48,181 nucleotides of DNA, from NCBI RefSeq assembly GCF_002204745.1, contig NZ_NIRR01000031.1, positions 1 to 48,181 of the forward strand, read 5' to 3'. This document shows positions 7,581-14,228 of the stretch, one piece after another. A program made the position numbers and the translations under genes. This stretch comes from Hymenobacter amundsenii. Its GTDB lineage: Bacteria; Bacteroidota; Bacteroidia; Cytophagales; Hymenobacteraceae. Within the stretch, counting starts at the first letter, position 1; every line of letters begins with the position of its first letter. The notes beneath the pieces were generated by a model. It was not told the DNA's origin, made no database searches, and was given only the letters and a program-made list of their open reading frames with translations.

Positions 7581-8585
7581 ATGGCTAAAATAACCTTCGA
7601 CGGCATCGAGATAGAAGTTCCGGATGGCACGACCATTCTGAACGCGGCCCGCCAGATTGGTGGCTCCATCGTGCCCCCGGCCATGTGCTACTACACCCCC
7701 CTGAAAGGCTCGGGTGGCAAGTGCCGCGCCTGCCTCGTAAAAGTGGCGGCTGGCTCGACCAAAGACCCGCGCCCCATGCCCAAGCTGGTAGCCTCGTGCA
7801 TCACGACGGTGCAGGACGGCATGGTGGTGGAAAACACAATCAACGACAGCGTGCTCGACGTCCGTAAGGGCATCGTGGAGATGCTGCTCATCAACCACCC
7901 ACTCGATTGCCCGGTCTGCGACCAGGCCGGCGAGTGCGACCTGCAGAACTTCGCCTTCGAGCACGGCGTAAGCACGACCCGCTACCAGGAAGAGCGCCGC
8001 ACCTTCGAGAAAATCGACATCGGGCCGCTGATTCAGCTGCACATGACGCGCTGCATTCTGTGCTACCGCTGCGTGTACACCGCCGACCAGATTGCCAAGG
8101 GCGACCGGGTGCACGGCGTACTGGGTCGTGGCGATGCCGCCGAAATCGGCACCTACATCGAGAATATTATCGACAACGACTTCTCGGGCAACGTCATCGA
8201 CGTGTGCCCGGTAGGCGCGCTGACCGACAAAACCTGGCGTTTCAAGTCGCGGGTGTGGTTCACGAAGCCCGTGAACGCCCACCGCGACTGCCCCAAGTGT
8301 GCGGGCAACGTGGTGCTCTGGTACAAGGGCAACGAGGTATTGCGCACCACGGCCCGCAAAGACCAGTACGGCGAGGTAAAAGAGTGGATTTGCAACGAGT
8401 GCCGCTTCGAAAAAAAGGAAACCAGCGACTGGACCATCGAAGGACCAGCCCACATCGACCGTTCTTCCGTAATTTCGGCCAACCACTACGAGCTGCCTGT
8501 GCTGAATCAGTCCGTCATCGACGACCTGCCCGCCAGCACCCAGCGCGAACTGGAACAGAATCCGCCGCTCAAACTAGGCAGTTGA
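7581..8585 (+). CDS. nuoG: NADH-quinone oxidoreductase subunit G, short form
   Basis: NuoG carries the electron wire from NuoF/NuoE toward NuoI. This 334-residue version is far shorter than the roughly 780-910 residues of proteobacterial NuoG and lacks the molybdopterin-oxidoreductase-like domain. It keeps the [2Fe-2S] N1b ligands Cys36, Cys48, Cys51 and Cys73, the N5 set His106, Cys110, Cys113 and Cys119, and the N4 set Cys158, Cys161, Cys164 and Cys209. Two further CxxC pairs follow (Cys237/Cys240 and Cys271/Cys274), where longer proteins have the N7 site, but the spacing differs. Short NuoG proteins are usual in Bacteroidota, so this is not a truncation by mutation. Confidence 0.94.
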   Translation: MAKITFDGIEIEVPDGTTILNAARQIGGSIVPPAMCYYTPLKGSGGKCRACLVKVAAGSTKDPRPMPKLVASCITTVQDGMVVENTINDSVLDVRKGIVEMLLINHPLDCPVCDQAGECDLQNFAFEHGVSTTRYQEERRTFEKIDIGPLIQLHMTRCILCYRCVYTADQIAKGDRVHGVLGRGDAAEIGTYIENIIDNDFSGNVIDVCPVGALTDKTWRFKSRVWFTKPVNAHRDCPKCAGNVVLWYKGNEVLRTTARKDQYGEVKEWICNECRFEKKETSDWTIEGPAHIDRSSVISANHYELPVLNQSVIDDLPASTQRELEQNPPLKLGS

Positions 8586-8589
8586 TTTG

Positions 8590-8678
8590 AGCTGTTAGTT
8601 AATAGCTATTAGCTGTTAGCTTTCCGTGCTTTCTTACTGAACATCAGCTAACGGCTAACAGCTAATAGCTATCAGCTA
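8590..8678. repeat. Palindromic spacer, AGC-TNTTAGC family, nuoG-nuoH
   Basis: The left arm has GAGCTGTTAGTTAATAGCT and further TAGCTGTTAGC units. The right arm has CAGCTAACGGCTAACAGC and further TAATAGCT units. The element ends in A-rich sequence directly before the nuoH ATG at 8684. Confidence 0.8.
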
Positions 8679-8683
8679 AAAAA

Positions 8684-9763
8684 ATGCTAGAACTACCCGC
8701 CCTCGGCTGGCAATCCATCGTCATCTTCGTCGTTTTCGCGCTTTCGCTGCTGATTGCGACTTACTGCACCTACGCCGAGCGCGTGATTGCCGCCTTTTTG
8801 CAAGACCGGGTGGGGCCCGACCGGGCCGGACCTTACGGCCTGCTCCAGCCGCTGGCCGACGCCGTGAAGATGTTCACGAAGGAAGAATTCTTCCCCGGCG
8901 GGGCCAACAAGGTGCTGTTCGTAGTCGGCCCATGCCTGGCCATGATTACGGCACTGATGTCGTCGGCCGTGATTCCGTTTGGCAACACGATGAGCTTCGG
9001 CAACAACGCCTTTTTCCTGCAGGGAATTGAGGTGAACATCGGGATGCTGTGGATTTTCGGCGTGGTGTCGTTGGGCGTTTATGGGGTGATGATTGGCGGC
9101 TGGGCCTCCAACAATAAGTTCTCGCTGCTCGGGGCCATCCGGGCTGCTTCCCAGAACATCAGTTACGAGCTAGCCATGGGCATGTCGCTGATTGCGGTGC
9201 TCATGATTTCGGGTACGCTGAGTTTGCGCGAAATTACGCTGCAACAGTCGGTGGCCGGCGAGTGGCACGCCTGGAATATCGTGAAGCAACCGTTGGGCTT
9301 TATCATCTTTTTGGTCTGTGCCTTTGCTGAGACCAACCGCACACCCTTCGATTTGCCCGAGTGCGAAACCGAGCTGGTAGGCGGCTACCACACCGAGTAT
9401 TCATCAATGAAGCTGGGCCTGTACCTGTTCTCGGAGTACGTGAACATCTTCGTAGTGTCGGCCGTGATGAGCGTGCTGTATTTCGGCGGCTTCAACTTTC
9501 CCTTCCAGTACGAGCTGCGCGACTGGTTTATCAACAGCCAGGGTTGGGAGCTGAATTCGGCCCAGAACCTGATTACGCTGCTGGGCACCGTAGGCCTGTT
9601 CCTGAAGATTTTCGCCTTCATCTTCTTCTTCATGTGGATTCGCTGGACCCTGCCACGCTTCCGCTACGACCAACTCATGCGTCTGGGCTGGACCATTCTC
9701 ATCCCGCTGGCCGTGTTCAATATCGTGCTCACCGGCGCCCTCATCCTGTTTGGGGTGATTTAA
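8684..9763 (+). CDS. nuoH: NADH-quinone oxidoreductase subunit H
   Basis: NuoH is the membrane subunit that caps the quinone channel and links it to the proton-pumping arm. The 359-residue product has about eight transmembrane segments. It contains the conserved cytoplasmic loops DRVGPDRAGPYGLLQPLAD (42-60) and ETNRTPFDLPECETELVGG with its acidic cluster. It ends with a final hydrophobic helix (NIVLTGALILFGVI). ATG 8684 follows the palindromic spacer; no alternative start is nearby. Confidence 0.96.
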   Translation: MLELPALGWQSIVIFVVFALSLLIATYCTYAERVIAAFLQDRVGPDRAGPYGLLQPLADAVKMFTKEEFFPGGANKVLFVVGPCLAMITALMSSAVIPFGNTMSFGNNAFFLQGIEVNIGMLWIFGVVSLGVYGVMIGGWASNNKFSLLGAIRAASQNISYELAMGMSLIAVLMISGTLSLREITLQQSVAGEWHAWNIVKQPLGFIIFLVCAFAETNRTPFDLPECETELVGGYHTEYSSMKLGLYLFSEYVNIFVVSAVMSVLYFGGFNFPFQYELRDWFINSQGWELNSAQNLITLLGTVGLFLKIFAFIFFFMWIRWTLPRFRYDQLMRLGWTILIPLAVFNIVLTGALILFGVI

Positions 9764-9780
9764 GTAACTTCAACAACTAA

Positions 9781-9870
9781 CCGTCATGCTAAGCTTGCCG
9801 AAGCATCTCTACCGCCAGGGTAATCATATACTATTGTGGCAGAGATGCTTCGGCAAGCTCAGCATGACGG
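9781..9870. repeat. Palindromic spacer, GTCATGCTGAGC family, nuoH-nuoI
   Basis: This is the cleanest copy in the operon. The left arm starts CCGTCATGCTAAGCTTGCCG and continues through AAGCATCTCTACCGCC. The right arm starts GGCAGAGATGCTTCGGC and ends CTCAGCATGACGG. The arms differ at only a few positions around an AT-rich loop. The same arm appears half-complete at the right edge of the window (48118 onward). Confidence 0.88.
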
Positions 9871-9894
9871 CCGACAGTTTTCGTAACTGATATT

Positions 9895-10458
9895 ATGCAA
9901 CTCACCAACCGAGCCAAGGTATTAGAAAAGAAGCCCATGACGCTGGCTGAGCGGGCCTACCTGCCGGCCATATTCCAGGGCTTAAGCATCACGATGCGCC
10001 ACTTCTTCATGAAGAAGGCCACCGTGCGCTACCCCGAGGAGGTGCGACCGTTCTCGGCCTTCTTCCGGGGCCTGCATGTGCTCAAGCGCGACGAGCAGGG
10101 CCGGGAGCGGTGCACTGCCTGCGGCCTGTGTGCCGTGTCGTGCCCAGCCGAAGCCATTACGATGGTGGCCGGAGAGCGGAAAAAGGGCGAGGAAGGCCTC
10201 TACCGCGAGGAGAAGTACGCCATCAGCTACGAAATCAACATGCTGCGGTGCATTTTCTGCGGCCTCTGCGAAGAAGCCTGCCCCAAAGCGGCAATCTACT
10301 TGCAGGCCGACAAAATGGCCCCACCGCGCTATGAGCGCGACGAGTTCATCTATGGCAAAGACCGCCTCGTGGAGCCCGTGTCGCCCGACGAGCGGAGTGT
10401 GCGCGGTATCCAGCTCACGCCCGATCAGGCCGCTACATTGCGGGAGCGTATTGTATAG
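9895..10458 (+). CDS. nuoI: NADH-quinone oxidoreductase subunit I
   Basis: NuoI carries the two [4Fe-4S] clusters N6a and N6b that hand electrons to NuoB. Both ferredoxin motifs are intact in the 187-residue protein: Cys73, Cys76, Cys79, Cys83 (CTACGLCAVSCP) and Cys119, Cys122, Cys125, Cys129 (CIFCGLCEEACP). A pre-motif amphipathic stretch (YLPAIFQGLSITMRHFF) fits membrane-surface attachment. ATG 9895 was chosen because it gives the family N-terminus after the spacer. Confidence 0.96.
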   Translation: MQLTNRAKVLEKKPMTLAERAYLPAIFQGLSITMRHFFMKKATVRYPEEVRPFSAFFRGLHVLKRDEQGRERCTACGLCAVSCPAEAITMVAGERKKGEEGLYREEKYAISYEINMLRCIFCGLCEEACPKAAIYLQADKMAPPRYERDEFIYGKDRLVEPVSPDERSVRGIQLTPDQAATLRERIV

Positions 10459-10543
10459 TTGTTCGTTTTTAGTTGTCAGCTCATTTGGGCTACGCCTGGC
10501 TGCTACCGCTTCACCAACAACTTACAACCAACAACTGACAACT
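10457..10543. repeat. Inverted-repeat spacer of AGTTGT words, nuoI-nuoJ
   Basis: The left part reads AGTTGTTCGTTTTTAGTTGT and the right part CAACTTACAACCAACAACTG, an approximate reverse complement. The word family is different from the other spacers, but layout and position just before a start codon (nuoJ, 10551) are the same. Confidence 0.65.
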
Positions 10544-10550
10544 CCTTCTC

Positions 10551-11063
10551 ATGCATCCATTATTCCTCTTCCTCTCATTCGTGGCGCTGCTAAGCGCGCT
10601 GGGTGTGGTGTTCGCCAAGAATCCGGTGCACAGCGTGCTGTTCCTGATTCTGACGTTCTTCTCGCTCTCGGGCCACTACCTGCTGCTGAACGCACAGTTT
10701 CTGGCGGCCGTGAACATCATCGTGTACGCGGGCGCCATTATGGTACTGTTCCTGTTCGTGATTATGTTTCTGAACCTGAACGTCGACACCGAGCCCCACA
10801 AGCCGGCAATGGCTAAAGTGGCCGCCGCCGTGGCCGGGGGCTCCCTCCTGCTCATTCTGGTGGCTGCCCTCAAAGACGTAGTGCCTACCGGCGCAGTTAT
10901 CAACTCCGAATTCAACTCTCAAATCGGCATGGTCGACCAGCTCGGCCTCAAGCTTTACACTGATTTCCTGCTGCCCTTCGAGCTGGCCTCCGTGCTGTTC
11001 TTGGTGGCGATGGTGGGCGCCGTAATGCTCGGCAAGCGCGAAGCCGGGGAGCGGAACTTCTAG
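10551..11063 (+). CDS. nuoJ: NADH-quinone oxidoreductase subunit J
   Basis: NuoJ is a five-helix membrane subunit between NuoH and NuoK. The 170-residue product shows hydrophobic helices at about 4-22, 28-48 (VLFLILTFFSLSGHYLLLNA), 53-75 with the conserved NIIVYAGAIMVLFLFVIMF, 90-106, and a last one near VLFLVAMVGAVML. It is the last gene before the interruption of the locus, and a strong intrinsic terminator begins 30 bases after its stop. Confidence 0.95.
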   Translation: MHPLFLFLSFVALLSALGVVFAKNPVHSVLFLILTFFSLSGHYLLLNAQFLAAVNIIVYAGAIMVLFLFVIMFLNLNVDTEPHKPAMAKVAAAVAGGSLLLILVAALKDVVPTGAVINSEFNSQIGMVDQLGLKLYTDFLLPFELASVLFLVAMVGAVMLGKREAGERNF

Positions 11064-11092
11064 TGTTAAGCTGCTGGTTCCGGCAGAAACCA

Positions 11093-11124
11093 AACGCGGC
11101 GGCTGATTCCTCAGTCGCCGCGTT
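11093..11124 (+). terminator. Intrinsic terminator ending the nuoA-J transcript
   Basis: AACGCGGCGGCTGA (11093-11106) pairs with TCAGTCGCCGCGTT (11111-11124) with one mismatch and a TTCC loop, followed by a run of T. This is a strong terminator placed inside what is normally one nuo operon. Confidence 0.85.
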
Positions 11125-11141
11125 TTTTTATATTTATACCT

Positions 11142-11705
11142 ATGTCTTTCGAATATACGGAGACTTGTCGGCAGCATTACGAAGAATACTTTGGCCAGCT
11201 GGGCCGAAAAATCATTTGGAGCAAAGGACCAGTTGGAAAACTGCATCCTTACTTCTATGTGATAGAATTTGCACCATCCGAGGCTCATGAAACGTGGCGG
11301 TACTGTACGGTAGGAATGTCACTGGACCAGCCTAAATACGCTGCCATTGAGCTCTTCGTGCTTTCGCCATATCAGGATGAATCTATTGCTGAGTTACTGG
11401 TGGCATGCGCATCGTTCCATCGTAACGATGCTATTCTAGACCTGAACCACACCGTGAATATTGGGCGGCCGTGGCTGTCTGATTCTATCTGCGACCATGC
11501 TTTTGTCTCGCTGCCTTACTTACATGGCGAAGCGCTTGAGTTGCTGTATTTGGGGGATGACCTTACCCACTACTACTGGCTGATTCCAATAACTGAAGCT
11601 GAACGAGACTTCAAGATCAACCACGGCACTGAGGCATTAGAACAACTATTCGAGGATGAAGGGCTTGATTACCTCAACCCGATGCGCAACAGCTTAGTCA
11701 TGTAA
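11142..11705 (+). CDS. SUFU-domain (suppressor of fused-like) protein, putative immunity protein
   Basis: The 187-residue protein resembles bacterial suppressor-of-fused domain proteins. It has an N-terminal helical start (YTETCRQHYEEYFGQLG), a mixed alpha/beta core (WRYCTVGMSLDQP, AIELFVLSPYQDE), a DHAFVSLPYLHGEALELLYL segment, and an ending with YYWLIPITEAERDF. In bacteria this fold is best known for immunity proteins that neutralise contact-dependent or polymorphic toxins. No toxin gene is adjacent, so it looks like an orphan. Base composition is visibly more AT-rich than the flanking nuo genes, suggesting transfer. The ATG sits just after the nuoJ terminator; its own hairpin follows. Family call is moderate; the immunity role is inference. 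Confidence 0.7.
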   Translation: MSFEYTETCRQHYEEYFGQLGRKIIWSKGPVGKLHPYFYVIEFAPSEAHETWRYCTVGMSLDQPKYAAIELFVLSPYQDESIAELLVACASFHRNDAILDLNHTVNIGRPWLSDSICDHAFVSLPYLHGEALELLYLGDDLTHYYWLIPITEAERDFKINHGTEALEQLFEDEGLDYLNPMRNSLVM

Positions 11706-11711
11706 AAGCAG

Positions 11712-11741
11712 CAGCGGCACCTGATTCCTCAAGTGCCGCTG
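11712..11741 (+). terminator. Hairpin after the SUFU-like gene
   Basis: CAGCGGCAC (11712-11720) pairs with GTGCCGCTG (11733-11741). The loop CTGATTCCTCAA resembles the loop of the nuoJ terminator. The downstream strand is not T-rich, so termination strength is uncertain; it may serve the convergent minus-strand gene as well. Confidence 0.6.
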
Positions 11742-11752
11742 GTACTTTGGGG

Positions 11753-12136
11753 TTATACCGAAGCCGACTGATCCGATTCCGAAGGGCGGCGGCGCATCCA
11801 GGCGGGCGGACCGGTACAGATACCTTCCATTTTCTGGCGGAATTTCTCCTTTTCTTCGGGCGAGAGGCAGTCCAAGCGGGATTCCACCTGCTGCTTCCAC
11901 TGGCGACGGTGGCGGGCCCACTTGGCGCGGCCGCCCCGGCCGCCCCACCCCCCGAACAGGATGCGCGAGAGCACCAGCAGCCCCAGCGCCTGCCAGATAC
12001 TGATAAGCGGCAGCCGGAACAACTCGGGTAGCAGCCAGTTCCAGAGGCGCATGGTTACGTAGCTGGCCAACACCACGAATAGCAAGCCGAAGAGGAGGAT
12101 TTTAAGGCCGCGCAGCAGCCATAAGGAGCGGTTCAT
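11753..12136 (-). CDS. Small membrane protein downstream of an ECF sigma factor
   Basis: The 127-residue product from ATG 12136 has two hydrophobic segments (LKILLFGLLFVVLASYV and LISIWQALGLLVLSRILFG). A glycine/arginine-rich linker (GGWGGRGGRAKW) and a charged C-terminal helix with SPEEKEKFRQKMEG follow. Similar small proteins are common beside ECF sigma factors in Bacteroidota. The pairing and membrane location suggest a regulator or sensor partner of the sigma factor, though no known anti-sigma fold is recognised. A longer in-frame reading to 12217 adds only repeat-encoded Lys/Gln/Pro residues and was rejected. It lies downstream of the sigma gene on the same strand, across an 81-base repeat spacer. 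Confidence 0.72.
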   Translation of the reverse strand: MNRSLWLLRGLKILLFGLLFVVLASYVTMRLWNWLLPELFRLPLISIWQALGLLVLSRILFGGWGGRGGRAKWARHRRQWKQQVESRLDCLSPEEKEKFRQKMEGICTGPPAWMRRRPSESDQSASV

Positions 12137-12217
12137 TTGGGGTGGTTTTTGGTTTTTGGTTTTTGGTTCTTGGTTGATGGCACCTGAAGCCAAAAACCAG
12201 GAACCAGCTCCCATCAA
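12137..12217. repeat. Low-complexity inverted-repeat spacer (GGTTTTT words)
   Basis: Three direct copies of GGTTTTT lie at the left. They face CCAAAAACCAGGAACCAG on the right, so the two sides pair approximately. It lies between the sigma factor and the small membrane gene, adjoining the start codon of the latter, like the other spacers. Confidence 0.6.
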
Positions 12218-12826
12218 CTAGTCAGTAAACAGCTCTGTGTAAAGCGTACGCAGGCGCTTGCGCAGGTGCTGCACGGCGTAGTGCTTGCGCGAAATCAGGG
12301 TTTTGAGCGGGACACCGGTTTCTTCGGCCATTTCGCGGAAGGTCTTGTCTTCCAACTCGTGCCAGATGAATACCTGGCGCTGGGCGGCGGGCAGCTCGGC
12401 CAACGCCTCGGTGAGGGCTTCCATGAGGGTTTCGCGCAGCAGCCGGTTTTCGGGGGCGTCGTCGGGGGCGGGCAGCAGGTCGGCCAGCAGCAGCGAGCTT
12501 TCCTCGCCGTCGGGGGCGTAGGTGGCCAGTTCGCGTTCAAGCGAAACGGGCTTTTTGCGGCGGTAGAGGTCAGTTATTTTGTTGCGGGCCACGCGGAAGA
12601 GCCACGCGGCGGCCTGCTCCACGGGCCGCAGCATCCGGTAGCTTTCTACCAGCTCGGCAAACACGTCTTGGAGCACGTCTTCGGCTTCCTCCTCGTTGGG
12701 GATGCGGCGACGGATAAAGGCCAGCAGACGCTTGCGCTGGGTGCGGACGGCTTCCTGTATCTGAAGGTCCTGGTGGCCGGCCGTCATCCGCGCAGCGTCG
12801 TCGAGTGAGAGAGCAAAAGTTTCCAT
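12218..12826 (-). CDS. RNA polymerase sigma factor, sigma-70/ECF family
   Basis: The 202-residue protein has the two-domain ECF layout. Sigma region 2 spans roughly residues 25-95 (EEAEDVLQDVFAELVESY, then AAAWLFRVARNKITDLYRR). An acidic linker follows, then region 4 (ALAELPAAQRQVFIWHELED and REMAEETGVPLKTLISRKHY) with a helix-turn-helix. It would direct RNA polymerase to an alternative promoter set. ATG 12826 was preferred over an in-frame upstream start at 12919, because the extra 31 residues are not conserved-looking. The next gene on the strand is a small membrane protein, a likely functional partner. The target regulon is not visible here. Confidence 0.88.
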   Translation of the reverse strand: METFALSLDDAARMTAGHQDLQIQEAVRTQRKRLLAFIRRRIPNEEEAEDVLQDVFAELVESYRMLRPVEQAAAWLFRVARNKITDLYRRKKPVSLERELATYAPDGEESSLLLADLLPAPDDAPENRLLRETLMEALTEALAELPAAQRQVFIWHELEDKTFREMAEETGVPLKTLISRKHYAVQHLRKRLRTLYTELFTD

Positions 12827-12944
12827 TCTGAGCAGGCAGACGAAAACGAGGGCCAAATACTTTACCGGCCAGCAAAATTTGTTAGGGCTGGCAAGGCAAC
12901 CCGGCACCCGCCGTTGCACGGATCAGCGGATTGTGTTCAACGGC

Positions 12945-12970
12945 GGGCGCGGGCAAGCCCCGCACCCTAC
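12945..12970. repeat. Short palindromic GTAGGG...CGGGGCTTGCC element
   Basis: GGCGCGGGCAAGCCCCGC followed by ACCCTAC is, on the minus strand, GTAGGGTGCGGGGCTTGCCC. It shares the CGGGGCTTGCC core and GTAGGG end with the hairpin at 38574-38602. It lies between the sigma factor and the MaoC gene. Confidence 0.5.
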
Positions 12971-12991
12971 TTACCGCCGAGTAATTCGCTG

Positions 12992-13453
12992 CTAAAGAAA
13001 GTGGTACAGAAACGTGATGACGCCGGTATATGCGGGCTTTTTACTGCCTTCAATTTCCATTTTTACGCCGATATTGGCTTTGGCAATACCGCGCAAATCT
13101 TTCACCTCCAGCAATTTGGCATGTAGCCTAACGGGCGTATCGACGAGCACAGCCTGGTTGAAGCGAAAATCCGTGATTTCGTAGTTCACCTGCATTTTCA
13201 GGTTCTCGACCTGCACCAGCTGGTTCCAGAAGTAAGGCAACAACGAGAGCGTGAGGTAGCCGTGAGCAATGGTACCACCGAAGGGCGACTCCGCTACGGC
13301 CCGCGCCGGGTCGGTATGGATCCACTGAAAGTCGAGGGTGGCAGCGGCAAACTGGTTGATTTGCTCCTGCGTGATGGTGTGCCAGGCCGTGATGCCCAAC
13401 TCCTGGCCGTCGTACTGTTGCAGCTCGGCCAAGCTGCCAATGGTAATACTCAT
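12992..13453 (-). CDS. MaoC-family (R)-specific enoyl-CoA hydratase-like protein
   Basis: MaoC-like hot-dog-fold proteins hydrate enoyl-CoA thioesters to (R)-3-hydroxyacyl-CoA. The 153-residue single-domain protein has the hydratase motif with Asp41 and His46 (LDFQWIHTDPARA). Next comes SPFGGTIAHGYLTLSLLPYF, the canonical substrate-tunnel segment. Start ATG 13453 is followed by a typical N-terminus. It is part of the minus-strand block that interrupts the nuo locus and is metabolically unrelated to complex I. A possible promoter motif TATCTTCG lies at 13482-13489 on the minus strand. Confidence 0.9.
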   Translation of the reverse strand: MSITIGSLAELQQYDGQELGITAWHTITQEQINQFAAATLDFQWIHTDPARAVAESPFGGTIAHGYLTLSLLPYFWNQLVQVENLKMQVNYEITDFRFNQAVLVDTPVRLHAKLLEVKDLRGIAKANIGVKMEIEGSKKPAYTGVITFLYHFL

Positions 13454-13818
13454 GAAAAAAAGGAAAAGAAGAAGAGAGGCCCGAAGATACAGCTTAGCGC
13501 CGGAAGGTATTTCGTGATTTTCGGATGGCGCTTGCCGGCTCTTGGTTTAGGCCAGCAGCTGCGCCTTGCTCGCAGGCATTAGCAAGGGCAGGCAGGCCAC
13601 GGCGGGGTAATAGCGCCGGGTCCAAACAGGCCGGTTTACCATCCGCCTCCCTTTGGCGAAGGCAGACGCGCGCCCAGCCAGGTGAATCGGAAGCGAGGCA
13701 AACCAGCAAACGAACCCAGTTAAACAATGGCGTTTTCCGATTTTCAGGATACCTTTGCCCTCCATTGCCCCTGCCGGCCCAGCCGCCAGAGGATTTGCTT
13801 AGCCGTTAGCCCTCCCGC
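13454..13818. other. 365-base divergent intergenic region between maoC-like gene and nuoK
   Basis: No convincing gene is present. The left end carries an A/G-rich stretch and a minus-strand TATCTTCG (13482-13489), a candidate promoter for the MaoC gene. The right end carries the candidate nuoK promoter. The middle is GC-rich with no strong palindrome. Short open frames here lack family-like sequence. Confidence 0.6.
13750..13757 (+). promoter_or_regulatory. Candidate promoter of the nuoK-N transcript
   Basis: TACCTTTG is identical to the -7 element of nuoA (2249-2256) and lies 61 bases before the nuoK ATG. A -33 TTTG is not obvious 19 bases upstream. Because a strong terminator follows nuoJ and opposite-strand genes intervene, a separate promoter for nuoK-N is required, and this is the best candidate. 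Confidence 0.6.
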
Positions 13819-14151
13819 ATGGACCAGAACATACCGCAGGTTATCCAAACGGTTCCCCTTGAATACTACGTTTTCTTCGCCGCTACGCTCTTCAGCATCG
13901 GCGTGCTTGGCGTACTCACCCGGCGCAATGCCATCATTATCTTCATGTGCGTCGAGCTGATGCTCAATGCCGTGAACGTGCTGCTGACCGCCTTCTCGGC
14001 CTTCCGCGCCGACCCCAACGGGCAGGTGTTCGTGTTCTTCATCATGGCCGTAGCCGCGGCCGAAGTAGCGGTGGGGCTGGCCATCATTGTGATGATCTAC
14101 CGTAACCTGCAAAGCACCGACGTTAACCTGTTGAATCGTTTGAAATTTTAA
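13819..14151 (+). CDS. nuoK: NADH-quinone oxidoreductase subunit K
   Basis: NuoK is a three-helix antiporter-like membrane subunit. The 110-residue product has helices at about 16-34, 40-62 and 72-97. The family's membrane glutamates are seen in IIIFMCVELMLNAVNVLL and AAAEVAVGLAIIVMIY. It starts the second half of the complex I locus. The stop codon's last base is the first base of the next spacer's arm. Confidence 0.95.
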   Translation: MDQNIPQVIQTVPLEYYVFFAATLFSIGVLGVLTRRNAIIIFMCVELMLNAVNVLLTAFSAFRADPNGQVFVFFIMAVAAAEVAVGLAIIVMIYRNLQSTDVNLLNRLKF

Positions 14152-14212
14152 CCCCTCCCCAACCCCCGCCGCTAGCTTAGCGGAATCCAAAAGGGAGGGG
14201 TTGGGGAGGGGT
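14151..14212. repeat. Palindromic spacer, CCCCTCCCC family, nuoK-nuoL
   Basis: ACCCCTCCCCAACCCC (14151-14166) and GGGGTTGGGGAGGGGT (14197-14212) are perfect 16-base reverse complements. The purine-rich arm could also form G-quadruplex-like structures. Related sequence occurs at 17975-18127 and 26396-26530. Confidence 0.85.
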
Positions 14213-14228
14213 CACCCGACCCCACGAC

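Noticed and set aside
7581..8585. NuoG as a truncated pseudogene
   Set aside because: All N1b, N5 and N4 ligands are present and short NuoG is the normal form in Bacteroidota.
3322..8678. CRISPR-like array of AGCTGTTAGC repeats
   Set aside because: Repeats are 7-10 bases, imperfect, arranged as inverted arms, without regular unique spacers or cas genes.
12137..12217. N-terminal extension of the small membrane protein to 12217
   Set aside because: The extra residues come from the GGTTTTT repeat spacer and are not protein-like; ATG 12136 starts at a normal membrane-protein N-terminus.
13494..13809. Short open frames in the gap before nuoK
   Set aside because: Translations are Ala/Pro/Arg/Ser-rich without motifs, and frames on both strands are open only because of GC content.
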